This document shows positions 25,846 to 32,278 of a DNA stretch of 34,977 nt, one piece after another. Under the pieces are notes generated by a model. The model had not been told where the DNA came from. It did not search any database and saw only the letters and a list, made by a program, of their open reading frames with translations. Position numbers and translations under genes: made by a program. The stretch is from Nitrospirota bacterium (lineage in GTDB: Bacteria > Nitrospirota > Thermodesulfovibrionia > SZUA-242): positions 1 through 34,977 of the forward strand of contig QJVM01000020.1 in the NCBI GenBank assembly GCA_003235715.1, given 5' to 3'. Every line of letters begins with the position of its first letter. The first letter of the stretch is position 1.

Positions 25846-26490
25846 CTATCCTAAAGCTCCGGTGGCCCTCAGGAAGGCCAGGGCCAGCACCGCATGCCCC
25901 GGCCCGTCCGGGTGAACCCGGTCATCCGCCCAGAAGGGGGCGGGCCGGTGCTCGAGAACCTGGTCAAAGGCCTTTTGGGATTCCACGTGGATCGCTCCAA
26001 ATTCCCGGGCCAGACGTCCCACGACCTCCAGGTAAGGTTTCATGGTTTTCCGAAAGGGGTCTTCGGGGTCCGCTTCGATCACGTAGGGGTCCATAAGAAT
26101 AAGGCCGGACAATTCGATCTTTTCCCGCGTCTCGGCCAGAAGCCGTCGATACGTCTCTTCGTATTCCTCCACGCCCACCCCGTAGGACGTCATGGAGGTG
26201 ATGAAGGCCCAGACATCGTTGATCCCGACCTTCACTGAAAGCCAATCCGGTTCTTCCTCCAGGACATCCCGGTCCCACCGGTAGGCCAGGTCCCGAATGG
26301 TATCGCCTCCTACGCCGCGGTTCACGAATTCGAGGTAGAGCCCGGGATAAACCGCGGTCAGGTAGTTCCTTACCATGGAGACATAGCCGTCGCCGTAAGG
26401 TGCCGACGGAAAGGAGTTCCGGCCGCAGTCTGTGATGCTGTCTCCTATAAAGAGGATCTTCTGGCCTTCCGTGAAGACAGGTTTTTCCAT
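25846..26490 (-). CDS. SGNH/GDSL-type esterase or lipase
   Basis: A 214-residue cytoplasmic hydrolase with all four SGNH blocks: FIGDSITDCG with nucleophile S18, the Gly of VNRGVGGDT, the Asn of VGINDVW, and DRVHPDGPGH with the catalytic Asp and His. Members deacylate lipids, carbohydrates or thioesters; the substrate here is unknown. There is no signal peptide. The frame also has an ATG three codons upstream (26499), but GGAAGGA lies 8 nt before the ATG at 26490 and directly abuts the other, so 26490 is chosen. It is followed convergently by the DUF4416 gene and preceded by the tetraheme cytochrome on the same strand. Confidence 0.87.
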   Translation of the reverse strand: MEKPVFTEGQKILFIGDSITDCGRNSFPSAPYGDGYVSMVRNYLTAVYPGLYLEFVNRGVGGDTIRDLAYRWDRDVLEEEPDWLSVKVGINDVWAFITSMTSYGVGVEEYEETYRRLLAETREKIELSGLILMDPYVIEADPEDPFRKTMKPYLEVVGRLAREFGAIHVESQKAFDQVLEHRPAPFWADDRVHPDGPGHAVLALAFLRATGALG

Positions 26491-26527
26491 CGGGTCCATC
26501 CTTCCGGAAACGCGGGGGGTGGGAGCT

Positions 26528-26956
26528 CTACTTCAGGAAGCGGTCACTCACGTCCGAACTGTGGGGATTGTGGCAGGAGACGCACTTGCCTTCGGCCCCG
26601 GTATGCTGGCTGCCCGTGCCGGCACTGTGACAGGTGGAGCAGAGGATGTCCTTGGAATGCTGGAAGGTAAACGTTCCCCCCTTGGTCTTCGTGCAGGCCT
26701 CTCCTGCAGGCACGTGACAGAGCTGGCAGCCCTGCATTCCGCTGCTTTCCACGGCCACGGGACCATGAACATACTTCGCACTCATGATCTTGGAATGGCA
26801 GCCAGACTCAACACAACTCCCGGCCCAGGAAGAATCCACGAGACCGTTCGGCCCCAGGCCGAACAGGCCCCACAAGACCAGACACCAGGCCATAAGTATA
26901 AAAAGCCTGCCCCTGTGTGCTCGACAGGAAAAGTTGAAGTCCTTCATATGCCTCAT
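26528..26956 (-). CDS. small tetraheme c-type cytochrome with a CX4CH motif
   Basis: About 142 residues with a signal peptide (LFILMAWCLVLWGLFGL) leading to a mature part beginning near GSCVESGCH. Three CXXCH motifs (CQLCH at 77, CSTCH at 106, CVSCH at 125) and one CX4CH motif (CVESGCH, 48-54) give up to four hemes. Distal histidines occur in KYVHGPVAV, FTFQHSKD and NPHSSD, the paired-CXXCH style. The frame opens at a GTG at 26998, but the ATG at 26956 or the one at 26947 better begins a signal peptide; neither has a strong ribosome site. It lies between priA and the SGNH hydrolase on the same strand. Its partner is unknown. Confidence 0.82.
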   Translation of the reverse strand: MRHMKDFNFSCRAHRGRLFILMAWCLVLWGLFGLGPNGLVDSSWAGSCVESGCHSKIMSAKYVHGPVAVESSGMQGCQLCHVPAGEACTKTKGGTFTFQHSKDILCSTCHSAGTGSQHTGAEGKCVSCHNPHSSDVSDRFLK

Positions 26957-27037
26957 GGTTTCTGGAACGTCTGAACGTCCTGGCCGAATGGTGACCACTA
27001 TACCATTTGGCCTCTGGGCGGGACAAGCAAGAGAAGG

Positions 27038-29044
27038 CTACAACATGTGGACCGGGTCCACGTCGATGTCGAGGGCAAGGGCTGGCAGCGCCCGGAGTTT
27101 TTCCGCGAGCCCCCGGGCGGCGGCATGAACCCGGGAGGAACTCTTGCCCCGAAGGAGCAGATGCCAGCGGTGATAGCCCCTCAACCGGGACAGGGGGCAC
27201 GGGGCGGGCCCGAGGAGTTCCACCCCCGGGGGCCGGAAATTCCGGCAGACCCGGTCGACGGTCTCCAGGGTTTTCTCGAAATTCTTCAGAACCTTTCCTT
27301 TGACCACGAACCGGATGATGCGGCTGTAAGGGGGATAGCCGAGGGAGCGGCGAAGGTCGAGTTCTCTTGAGGCAAAGCCATCGTAATCGTGGCGGGCCAC
27401 ATATTCAAAGATAAAATGTTCGGGGTCGTGGGTTTGAATCAGCACCCGACCGGGCACCTCCCCCCGGCCTGCCCTTCCCGAGAGTTGCGAGAAGAGCTGG
27501 AACGCCCTTTCCGCCGCCCGGAAATCCGGCAGCCCCAGAAGCACGTCTCCGGAGACCACGGCCGCCAGGTGCACCCCCGGAAAATCGTGGCCCTTGGCGA
27601 CCATCTGGGTTCCCACCAGCATGGAGGTCTCTCCGGTTTCCATGGAGGCGATCATTTCGGCAAAGCTGTTTCGACGCCGCGTCGTGTCGTAGTCCATCCG
27701 GAGTGGCGCCAGTCCCGGAAACAGTTCCCGGACCTCTTCCTCGGCCCTTTCGGTCCCCTCACCCTGAAACAGCAGCCGCGTGCCCCCGCAGTGGGAGCAT
27801 GAAACCGGAACCATAAGCTCGGAACCACAGTGATGACACCGCAACCTCTGCACCTTCTTGTGGTGGGTGAGGGACACGCTGCACAGGGGGCACTTGGCCA
27901 CCTGCCCGCAGTCCCCGCACATGACCACGTGGGCGAAGCCCCTCCGGGTGATCAAGAGAAGCACCTGGCCGTCGGCGGTGAGAGTTTCGGAGACCGCCTC
28001 CCGGAGCTCCTCTGAAACCGATGGCGAGGCCTTGGCGGCCGCCTTCATATCCACGACCTTGACCAGCGGCATGGGCTTTTCCTTCACCCGCTGGCTGAGC
28101 ACCAGCTCCTGATATTTCCCCGAACGCGCATTCTCGTAGCTTTCAAGGGACGGCGTGGCCGATCCGAGAATTATGGTCGCACCCTGGAGCTTTCCCCTGA
28201 CCACCGAAAGGTCCCGGGCGTTATAACGGAGTCCCTCCGCCTGTTTGTAGGTGGCGGAATGCTCTTCATCCACGATGACCATCCCCAGCTTCTCGAAAGG
28301 AAGAAAGATCGCCGATCGCACCCCAATGGCCACACGGGCCCTCCCTTGCCGAACCTCGTTCCAGGCCCGGGTTCGCTGCCCCTCCGAGAGTCCGGAATGA
28401 TAGATCACGACCTTCTCGCCGAAACGCTCCTGGAACCTCCGGACCATCTGGGTCGTGAGCACGATCTCCGGAACGAGCACAATGGTTCCAAGACCCTCGG
28501 GCAGGCTTTCCACGGCACGGAGATAGACCTCAGTCTTCCCGCTCCCGGTCACGCCCTTGAGGAGAAAGACCCCTCCGGTTTCCGAGGAGATTCTCTGAAG
28601 CGCCCTTTCCTGCTCAGCTGAAAGCTGGAAGCGCCCTTCCGGTTTGTCCGAAGGTAAAGGTCCGGTCTCCGTGAGCCGGGACCTTCGGGGAACCTTGAAG
28701 AGCCCCTTCCATACCCCGGAAGGAATGGCGTACTTGAGCACCGCCCCCTCCGGGCAGATGTAATAGGATGCGGTCCAGTCGATGAGCCTGAGCAGTGATT
28801 CGGGCAGAAACGGAAGCTCGTCCGCACTCTGGCAGGCCTCCACGGGACGGGCCAGGGACTGGATCTCCGGGCTCACCTCCTTGGCCTTGCCCGTGTAAAC
28901 GCCTGTGGCCACGCTCTTCCTCAGCGGGACCTGGACCCAATCGCCGATCCTCGGCGGCTGCATGGGGGTCGCAATCTCGTACGTGAAGCTCTCCGTGGAA
29001 AGCGGCAGAAGGACGTTTCCAAACTGGCGTTCTGAGGGTTTCAT
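27038..29044 (-). CDS. priA: primosomal replication protein N' (PriA helicase)
   Basis: A 668-residue 3'-5' DEAH-type helicase that restarts stalled replication forks. Walker A is GVTGSGKT (164-171), the Walker B is VDEEHSATYKQ, and helicase motifs III-VI are seen (LGSATPSLES, MLVGTQMVAKGHDFP, QLSGRAGRG). The zinc-binding insert has the paired cysteines CGDCG...CPLC, CHHCG and CSHCGG. The N-terminal DNA-binding domain and C-terminal domain (YPPYSRIIRFVVKG) are present, so this is complete though shorter than the 732-residue E. coli protein. It is preceded by pcm after 65 bp. Confidence 0.95.
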   Translation of the reverse strand: MKPSERQFGNVLLPLSTESFTYEIATPMQPPRIGDWVQVPLRKSVATGVYTGKAKEVSPEIQSLARPVEACQSADELPFLPESLLRLIDWTASYYICPEGAVLKYAIPSGVWKGLFKVPRRSRLTETGPLPSDKPEGRFQLSAEQERALQRISSETGGVFLLKGVTGSGKTEVYLRAVESLPEGLGTIVLVPEIVLTTQMVRRFQERFGEKVVIYHSGLSEGQRTRAWNEVRQGRARVAIGVRSAIFLPFEKLGMVIVDEEHSATYKQAEGLRYNARDLSVVRGKLQGATIILGSATPSLESYENARSGKYQELVLSQRVKEKPMPLVKVVDMKAAAKASPSVSEELREAVSETLTADGQVLLLITRRGFAHVVMCGDCGQVAKCPLCSVSLTHHKKVQRLRCHHCGSELMVPVSCSHCGGTRLLFQGEGTERAEEEVRELFPGLAPLRMDYDTTRRRNSFAEMIASMETGETSMLVGTQMVAKGHDFPGVHLAAVVSGDVLLGLPDFRAAERAFQLFSQLSGRAGRGEVPGRVLIQTHDPEHFIFEYVARHDYDGFASRELDLRRSLGYPPYSRIIRFVVKGKVLKNFEKTLETVDRVCRNFRPPGVELLGPAPCPLSRLRGYHRWHLLLRGKSSSRVHAAARGLAEKLRALPALALDIDVDPVHML

Positions 29045-29109
29045 TATGGATTCGGCAGGTTCGGGGGCTGTGCCGAACCTGCTCGACCGGCCATTCTATG
29101 GTCGGGATA

Positions 29110-29772
29110 TTATGCCGAGTCCGGAGAAAAGCCGTGGCGTCCGATCAGGGGGACGAACACGCAAGGGGTCGAATAGCTCTTGTCGTAGAGGTCCCCTTTC
29201 CTGTGGATGCGGATGAGCGTCTGGCCGTACCGCGAGCCCACGGGCGCCACCAGCCGGCCGCCATCGTCCAGCTGTTCGAGGATGGGAACCGGGATGTCCG
29301 GGGCCGCGGCGGTGATCAGAATGGCATCAAAGGGAGCCTCTTCAGGAAGCCCGAGGGTGCCGTCCGAGAGATACGTCACCACGTTTTCGTAGCCTGCGTC
29401 TCTCAGGACGGTTGTGGTTCGCTCGTACAGCTCAGGAACCCGCTCCACCGTATGCACTTCGCGGGAAAGAAGAGACAGGACTGCGGCCTGGTATCCCGAA
29501 CCGGTGCCGATTTCAAGAACCTTGTCGGCCGGCCCCAGGTCCAGGAGTTCGGTCATGATGGCCACCATGAAGGGCTGCGAAATGGTCTGCCCCTCGCCGA
29601 TGGGCAGGGCCCGATCCTCGTAGGCGTAAGGCCGTTCCATGATCGGGATGAACAGATGTCGCGGGACGCGCGCCATGGCCTCCAGAACCCGGTCGTCTCT
29701 CAGGCCCCGGGCCCGGAGCTGGGTCTCCACCATGCGGAGCCGCTCCTTCTGGTAGGCGTTGCGTTCGGTCAT
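29110..29772 (-). CDS. pcm: protein-L-isoaspartate O-methyltransferase
   Basis: A 220-residue SAM-dependent enzyme that repairs isoaspartyl residues in damaged proteins. The SAM motif is VLEIGTGSGYQAAVLS (85-100), and the family's RHLFIP, AYEDRALPIGEGQTISQPFMVA block and VERVPELYERT, GLPEEAPFDAILITAAA strands are all present, as is LVAPVG. The ATG at 29772 has no clear ribosome site. It sits between rrf2 and priA on the same strand, and all five genes of this block could be read together. Confidence 0.95.
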   Translation of the reverse strand: MTERNAYQKERLRMVETQLRARGLRDDRVLEAMARVPRHLFIPIMERPYAYEDRALPIGEGQTISQPFMVAIMTELLDLGPADKVLEIGTGSGYQAAVLSLLSREVHTVERVPELYERTTTVLRDAGYENVVTYLSDGTLGLPEEAPFDAILITAAAPDIPVPILEQLDDGGRLVAPVGSRYGQTLIRIHRKGDLYDKSYSTPCVFVPLIGRHGFSPDSA

Positions 29773-29952
29773 GACAAGAGAGCCCGGCCCTGTCTCGACA
29801 GCGAATCCCGGTCACCCGAAGATTCAAGGCCTGCGTGTGAATTATCGCACGTTATTCGGGCTTGGACAAAAGGACAGAACGAACCTGCGAGGCCTTGCTG
29901 CTCGGGGAAAAGCGGCGGTCTGCCGTAAAACGGAACCGAACTCGGTCCCGGT

Positions 29953-30375
29953 TTAGGAAATGCTGTTCGGGATGGGCTGGTTCCGCAGGTATTCGAAAGT
30001 GACGGATTTGAGCTTGTGAACGATATCGCGGTGGATGTCTACCCAGACCGGATGAATCACGCACGTCGCGTTCAGGTCACAATTTGTGTTATCGATGACG
30101 CAGCGGTTCACTTCCAGGGGTCCGTCTATGGCCTCGACCACCTGGAGCAGCGAAATGTCCCTCGGGTTACGGGCCAGCACGAAACCTCCGCGCACGCCTC
30201 TCCGGGAAGAGGTGATGCCGGCATGGGAGAGTCTCTGGAAGATTTTCGCGGTAAAGCTCTTCGGGATGAAGCATTCCTTGGAAACCTCATCCACGGTCAT
30301 AACCTTCCTTCCGTCCGTGCGGGAAAGACAAAGCACGAGTCTAACCGCATAGTCTGCCTGGCGTGTGATGGTCAT
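29953..30375 (-). CDS. Rrf2-family transcriptional regulator with Fe-S ligand cysteines
   Basis: A 140-residue winged-helix regulator. It begins MTITRQADYAVRLVLCLS, with the recognition helix SFTAKIFQRLSHAGITSSRRGVRGG, and ends with a cluster-binding loop holding C92, C99 and C105 (RCVIDNTNC, LNATC). The spacing is very like IscR (C92, C98, C104), so it probably binds an iron-sulfur cluster and senses iron-sulfur status, oxygen or NO. It is not next to iscSU, so its regulon is not given by context; upstream is an AT-rich region without a clear -35. IscR, NsrR and RsrR-like roles are possible alternatives. Confidence 0.88.
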   Translation of the reverse strand: MTITRQADYAVRLVLCLSRTDGRKVMTVDEVSKECFIPKSFTAKIFQRLSHAGITSSRRGVRGGFVLARNPRDISLLQVVEAIDGPLEVNRCVIDNTNCDLNATCVIHPVWVDIHRDIVHKLKSVTFEYLRNQPIPNSIS

Positions 30376-30729
30376 GGTATCCCGGATTTTTTTGAATTAT
30401 CTCTGCTACTGTTCGTTCTTATTGTGGTACTTCTGACCCTGTCATGGCAAGGGCAGAAGCGCACGCGGCTGAACCCGGCCGCTCATATCTCTCCATCGTC
30501 CAAAAGGAGGCATTCTTTTAATTTCTGGTCCGGTAAGTGACGTCAACGATGACTAACGATCTATGTGAACTCGCATATATATACCACAGTTCTTTCAATA
30601 CTTAAAAAGAGTCCAAAGGAGACCCCCATACCCCTGTTTGCAGGGTTGGTTCGAATCAGGGCTTCGGCTTCACTCACACAGAACGGCTCCCCCCCGTCCC
30701 ATGGCCTGTCCCGCGGCCCTTCCCGAGAA
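30376..30729. other. intergenic region without a recognisable gene
   Basis: About 350 bp between rrf2 and the 83-residue gene, both on the minus strand. It is AT-rich at 30540-30610. No ORF has a ribosome site and no convincing terminator or tRNA is seen. It should contain the rrf2 promoter, including an AT-rich GATAAT about 20 nt before the start. Confidence 0.5.
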
Positions 30730-30981
30730 TTACTTCCCTTTCACCTGGCCGACCTGGACGCTCAACTTCACGCATCGATCACCCGCCATACACAGCGCGG
30801 CGTCATCTGCGTCGAGGAACGTCTTGATGTCCTGACCGTCTCTTCCCTTCATCCTCACCGCGTAGGCATTCGCCGCTTCGTCGAAATCCACCTTCACATC
30901 GATGCCGCACTCGCCAAGGTCCGGGAAGATCTCCTTAATCTTGAGGCAGAGTTTCTCATTGTCATACACAGGTCTAGCCAT
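30730..30981 (-). CDS. small conserved-looking cysteine-containing protein of unknown function
   Basis: An 83-residue soluble protein with cysteines at 12, 25, 64 and 70. The C-terminal segment IKTFLDADDAALCMAGDRCVKLSVQ recalls a small protein family I have seen in sulfate-reducing bacteria, but I cannot name it. There is no signal peptide or membrane segment. A four-Cys arrangement could bind iron or zinc, or hold disulfides; nothing in the sequence decides. AAAGGAG lies 7 nt before the ATG at 30981, a strong ribosome site that supports translation and excludes the GTG/ATG starts further upstream. It is the first gene on the minus strand here, upstream of rrf2 after a 354-bp gap. Confidence 0.65.
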   Translation of the reverse strand: MARPVYDNEKLCLKIKEIFPDLGECGIDVKVDFDEAANAYAVRMKGRDGQDIKTFLDADDAALCMAGDRCVKLSVQVGQVKGK

Positions 30982-31154
30982 ATCCGTTCTCCTTTCTGAC
31001 GCCATGAACCTTTTCTGGCCTCATCCTCATACCTATCCTCTATCAGACAAACGCCTCCGTGTAAACCCTGCCCGCGGCCAGGGGTGCTCCGGACGGGACC
31101 CGTAACCATGACCCTGGCGCCATATCGAGGGGCTCGGCCCTGATGCATGGAGTT

Positions 31155-31200
31155 GTGAAGCAAGTCCTTCACTGGATCTTCACAGAATATCGCCTATAGT
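31155..31200 (+). promoter_or_regulatory. promoter with inverted and direct repeats before the DsrE-like gene
   Basis: GTGAAG (31155-31160) and CTTCAC (31167-31172) are an inverted repeat with a 6-nt spacer, and CTTCAC recurs at 31178-31183, exactly 11 bp (one helical turn) from the first. A TATAGT -10 box follows at 31195-31200; its -35 (CTGGAT, 31172-31177) is poor and overlapped by the repeats. This is typical of an activator-dependent promoter. Confidence 0.45.
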
Positions 31201-31204
31201 TCAA

Positions 31205-31377
31205 CGAGATAGGGCTCTGCGGGAGAAGGGTTTGACACCACTCCCGCCCGGTGCTACGAATGGGGTATGGGCAAGGCTCTCGGCTTGCCAACCCCGCGGA
31301 AATGGAGGCGAGCCGGTTCTTGGAGAGCCCGGAAACCTGGCGGGCGGACAGACCCTCCGCCCGGAAAGGAGGACATT
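31205..31377 (+). promoter_or_regulatory. structured 5' leader RNA, riboswitch-like
   Basis: Between the -10 box and the DsrE-like start lies about 173 nt of leader with perfect pairing. A long-range 7-bp stem, GGGCTCT (31212-31218) with AGAGCCC (31324-31330), encloses hairpin A (GCGGGAG 31219-31225 / CTCCCGC 31241-31247) and hairpin B (GGGGT and GGCAAG, 31262-31275, with CTTGCC and ACCCC, 31284-31295), giving a multi-branch junction. Hairpin C (CGGGCGGA 31341-31348 / TCCGCCCG 31356-31363) lies just before the ribosome site AGGAGG (31367-31372). CCCTCC at 31353-31358 can alternatively pair with that site. Together this fits an aptamer plus a translation-control platform. It matches no riboswitch class I recognise, and no gene is seen in 30982-31377. 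Confidence 0.55.
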
Positions 31378-31695
31378 ATGCAGGAGGTTCTGCTCATTGT
31401 TCACGACCCGGAAAAGGTCAAGTACGCGGCGACCCTGGCCCGTGAGATGACGGAAAAGCTGGCCGGCCAGAACATCAAGGTGACCCTTTTCGCCGATGGC
31501 AATTCGGCCTCGAGAATGCTGATCAACGAGGAGCGAAAGCTTCAGCAGGTAAAGGCCGCAGGCGGCGAGGTGGTTTCCTGCGTGCATGACATACAGGATG
31601 CAGACATCGTGTCCAGCCTCTCGACCGTGATTCGTGCTTGTCTGACCGATATCGAACGCCGGGAGAAACAAGGCGCTGAAGTCATGCACGTCTGA
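31378..31695 (+). CDS. small DsrE-like protein (tentative)
   Basis: A 105-residue soluble protein. It starts MQEVLLIVHDPEK, continues with an alpha-helical LAREMTEKLAGQ, the strand KVTLFADGNSASRML, and then AAGGEVVSCVHDIQDAD with a single Cys68. The pattern of alternating strands and helices with a Cys after the GxEVxxC strand resembles the DsrE/TusD sulfur-transfer fold, but overall similarity is weak, so the name is tentative. AAAGGAGG lies 5 nt before the ATG, leaving no doubt it is translated. It follows the structured leader and precedes a DsrC-family gene by 112 bp, a context that supports sulfur relay; both are read from the same strand. Confidence 0.5.
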   Translation: MQEVLLIVHDPEKVKYAATLAREMTEKLAGQNIKVTLFADGNSASRMLINEERKLQQVKAAGGEVVSCVHDIQDADIVSSLSTVIRACLTDIERREKQGAEVMHV

Positions 31696-31697
31696 GG

Positions 31698-31723
31698 ACC
31701 GTCGGTTCATTGTCCGGCGGTTT
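31698..31723 (+). terminator. weak terminator-like hairpin after the DsrE-like gene
   Basis: ACCGTCGG and CCGGCGGT pair with one G-U, 8-nt loop, then a short T run. It begins just past the stop and may reduce read-through to the DsrC-like gene. Confidence 0.3.
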
Positions 31724-31763
31724 CCAGGGGATGACCCTTAAGTCCCACACGTCACAAACCAAC

Positions 31764-31788
31764 CTCCGGGCTGCGAAAACGCCCGGAG
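31764..31788 (+). repeat. inverted repeat just upstream of the DsrC-like ribosome site
   Basis: CTCCGGGC (31764-31771) and GCCCGGAG (31781-31788) are perfectly complementary with a 9-nt loop. It lies 20 nt before the ATG and just before GGGAGGT, so it may affect translation of the DsrC-like protein. Confidence 0.4.
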
Positions 31789-31807
31789 CCCTGATGGGAG
31801 GTGCCCC

Positions 31808-32167
31808 ATGAAAACCGTTTCCTGTTCAGACATCAAGGCCACGCTCGACGATGAGGGGTTCCTGACCGATTCGGCAGAATGGAACGAAGAGGTCGCTTGC
31901 CTGATCGCGGCCGAGGAAGGGGTCGAACTGACGGAAGAGATGATGTCCATCATCCGATTCCTGAGGGGATATTATTACGAGTATCATGCCTTTCCGATTC
32001 TGCGCCAGGTCTGTCGCGACATCCATCAGGCCCGTGGGTGTATCCAGGACAACTTCGTGGATCCCATGAGGGCCTGGAAGATCGCCGGGCTTCCCCATCT
32101 CGTTGGCGTCGAGTTCATTTCCACCGACCCCGAGGGCCGGATCTACGAAACCTCCACGCCTGGCTAA
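31808..32167 (+). CDS. DsrC/TusE-family protein lacking both conserved C-terminal cysteines (RspA-like)
   Basis: A 119-residue protein with a clear DsrC/TusE fold: LDDEGFLTDSAEWNEEVA near the start, LTEEMMSIIRFLRGYYYEY (41-59), then KIAGLP. In DsrC the C-terminal CKIAGLPKPTGC carries two cysteines, 11 residues apart, that form the sulfur-carrying trisulfide. Here they are W90 and V101, and the chain continues 18 residues past the normal end. It therefore cannot carry sulfur as DsrC does. DsrC-family members without these cysteines have been called RspA and are thought to be regulatory; I apply this by analogy. GGGAGGT lies 5 nt before the ATG. Its neighbour is the DsrE-like gene; kor follows with its own promoter. 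Confidence 0.85.
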   Translation: MKTVSCSDIKATLDDEGFLTDSAEWNEEVACLIAAEEGVELTEEMMSIIRFLRGYYYEYHAFPILRQVCRDIHQARGCIQDNFVDPMRAWKIAGLPHLVGVEFISTDPEGRIYETSTPG

Positions 32168-32176
32168 AACCTCGTT

Positions 32177-32200
32177 GGAGCGGGGCCCCGGTCCCGCTCC
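32177..32200 (+). terminator. terminator-like hairpin after the DsrC-like gene
   Basis: GGAGCGGG (32177-32184) and CCCGCTCC (32193-32200) form a perfect 8-bp GC-rich stem with an 8-nt loop, 10 nt after the stop. The T-rich CCTTTCTT comes about 10 nt later, so termination may be inefficient. Confidence 0.5.
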
Positions 32201-32214
32201 GGACAGGCCCTTTC

Positions 32215-32243
32215 TTGACGAACGGCCGGGTCGGGCAGATACT
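32215..32243 (+). promoter_or_regulatory. sigma-70 promoter of korAB
   Basis: TTGACG (32215-32220) and GATACT (32238-32243), 17 nt apart, give a start near 32250, about 29 nt before the korA ATG. Its position after the hairpin at 32177 suggests korAB is its own transcription unit. Confidence 0.6.
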
Positions 32244-32278
32244 GACAGCAGTGTTCAGAAACCGGGTGATTGAACGGA

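Noticed and set aside
30640..30670. GGTTCGAATC, a tRNA T-loop-like sequence
   Set aside because: The flanking bases cannot form a 5-bp T-stem and no acceptor or anticodon arm is found nearby.
30565..30999. Plus-strand frame overlapping the 83-residue gene
   Set aside because: No ribosome site; the minus-strand gene has a strong one and sensible composition.
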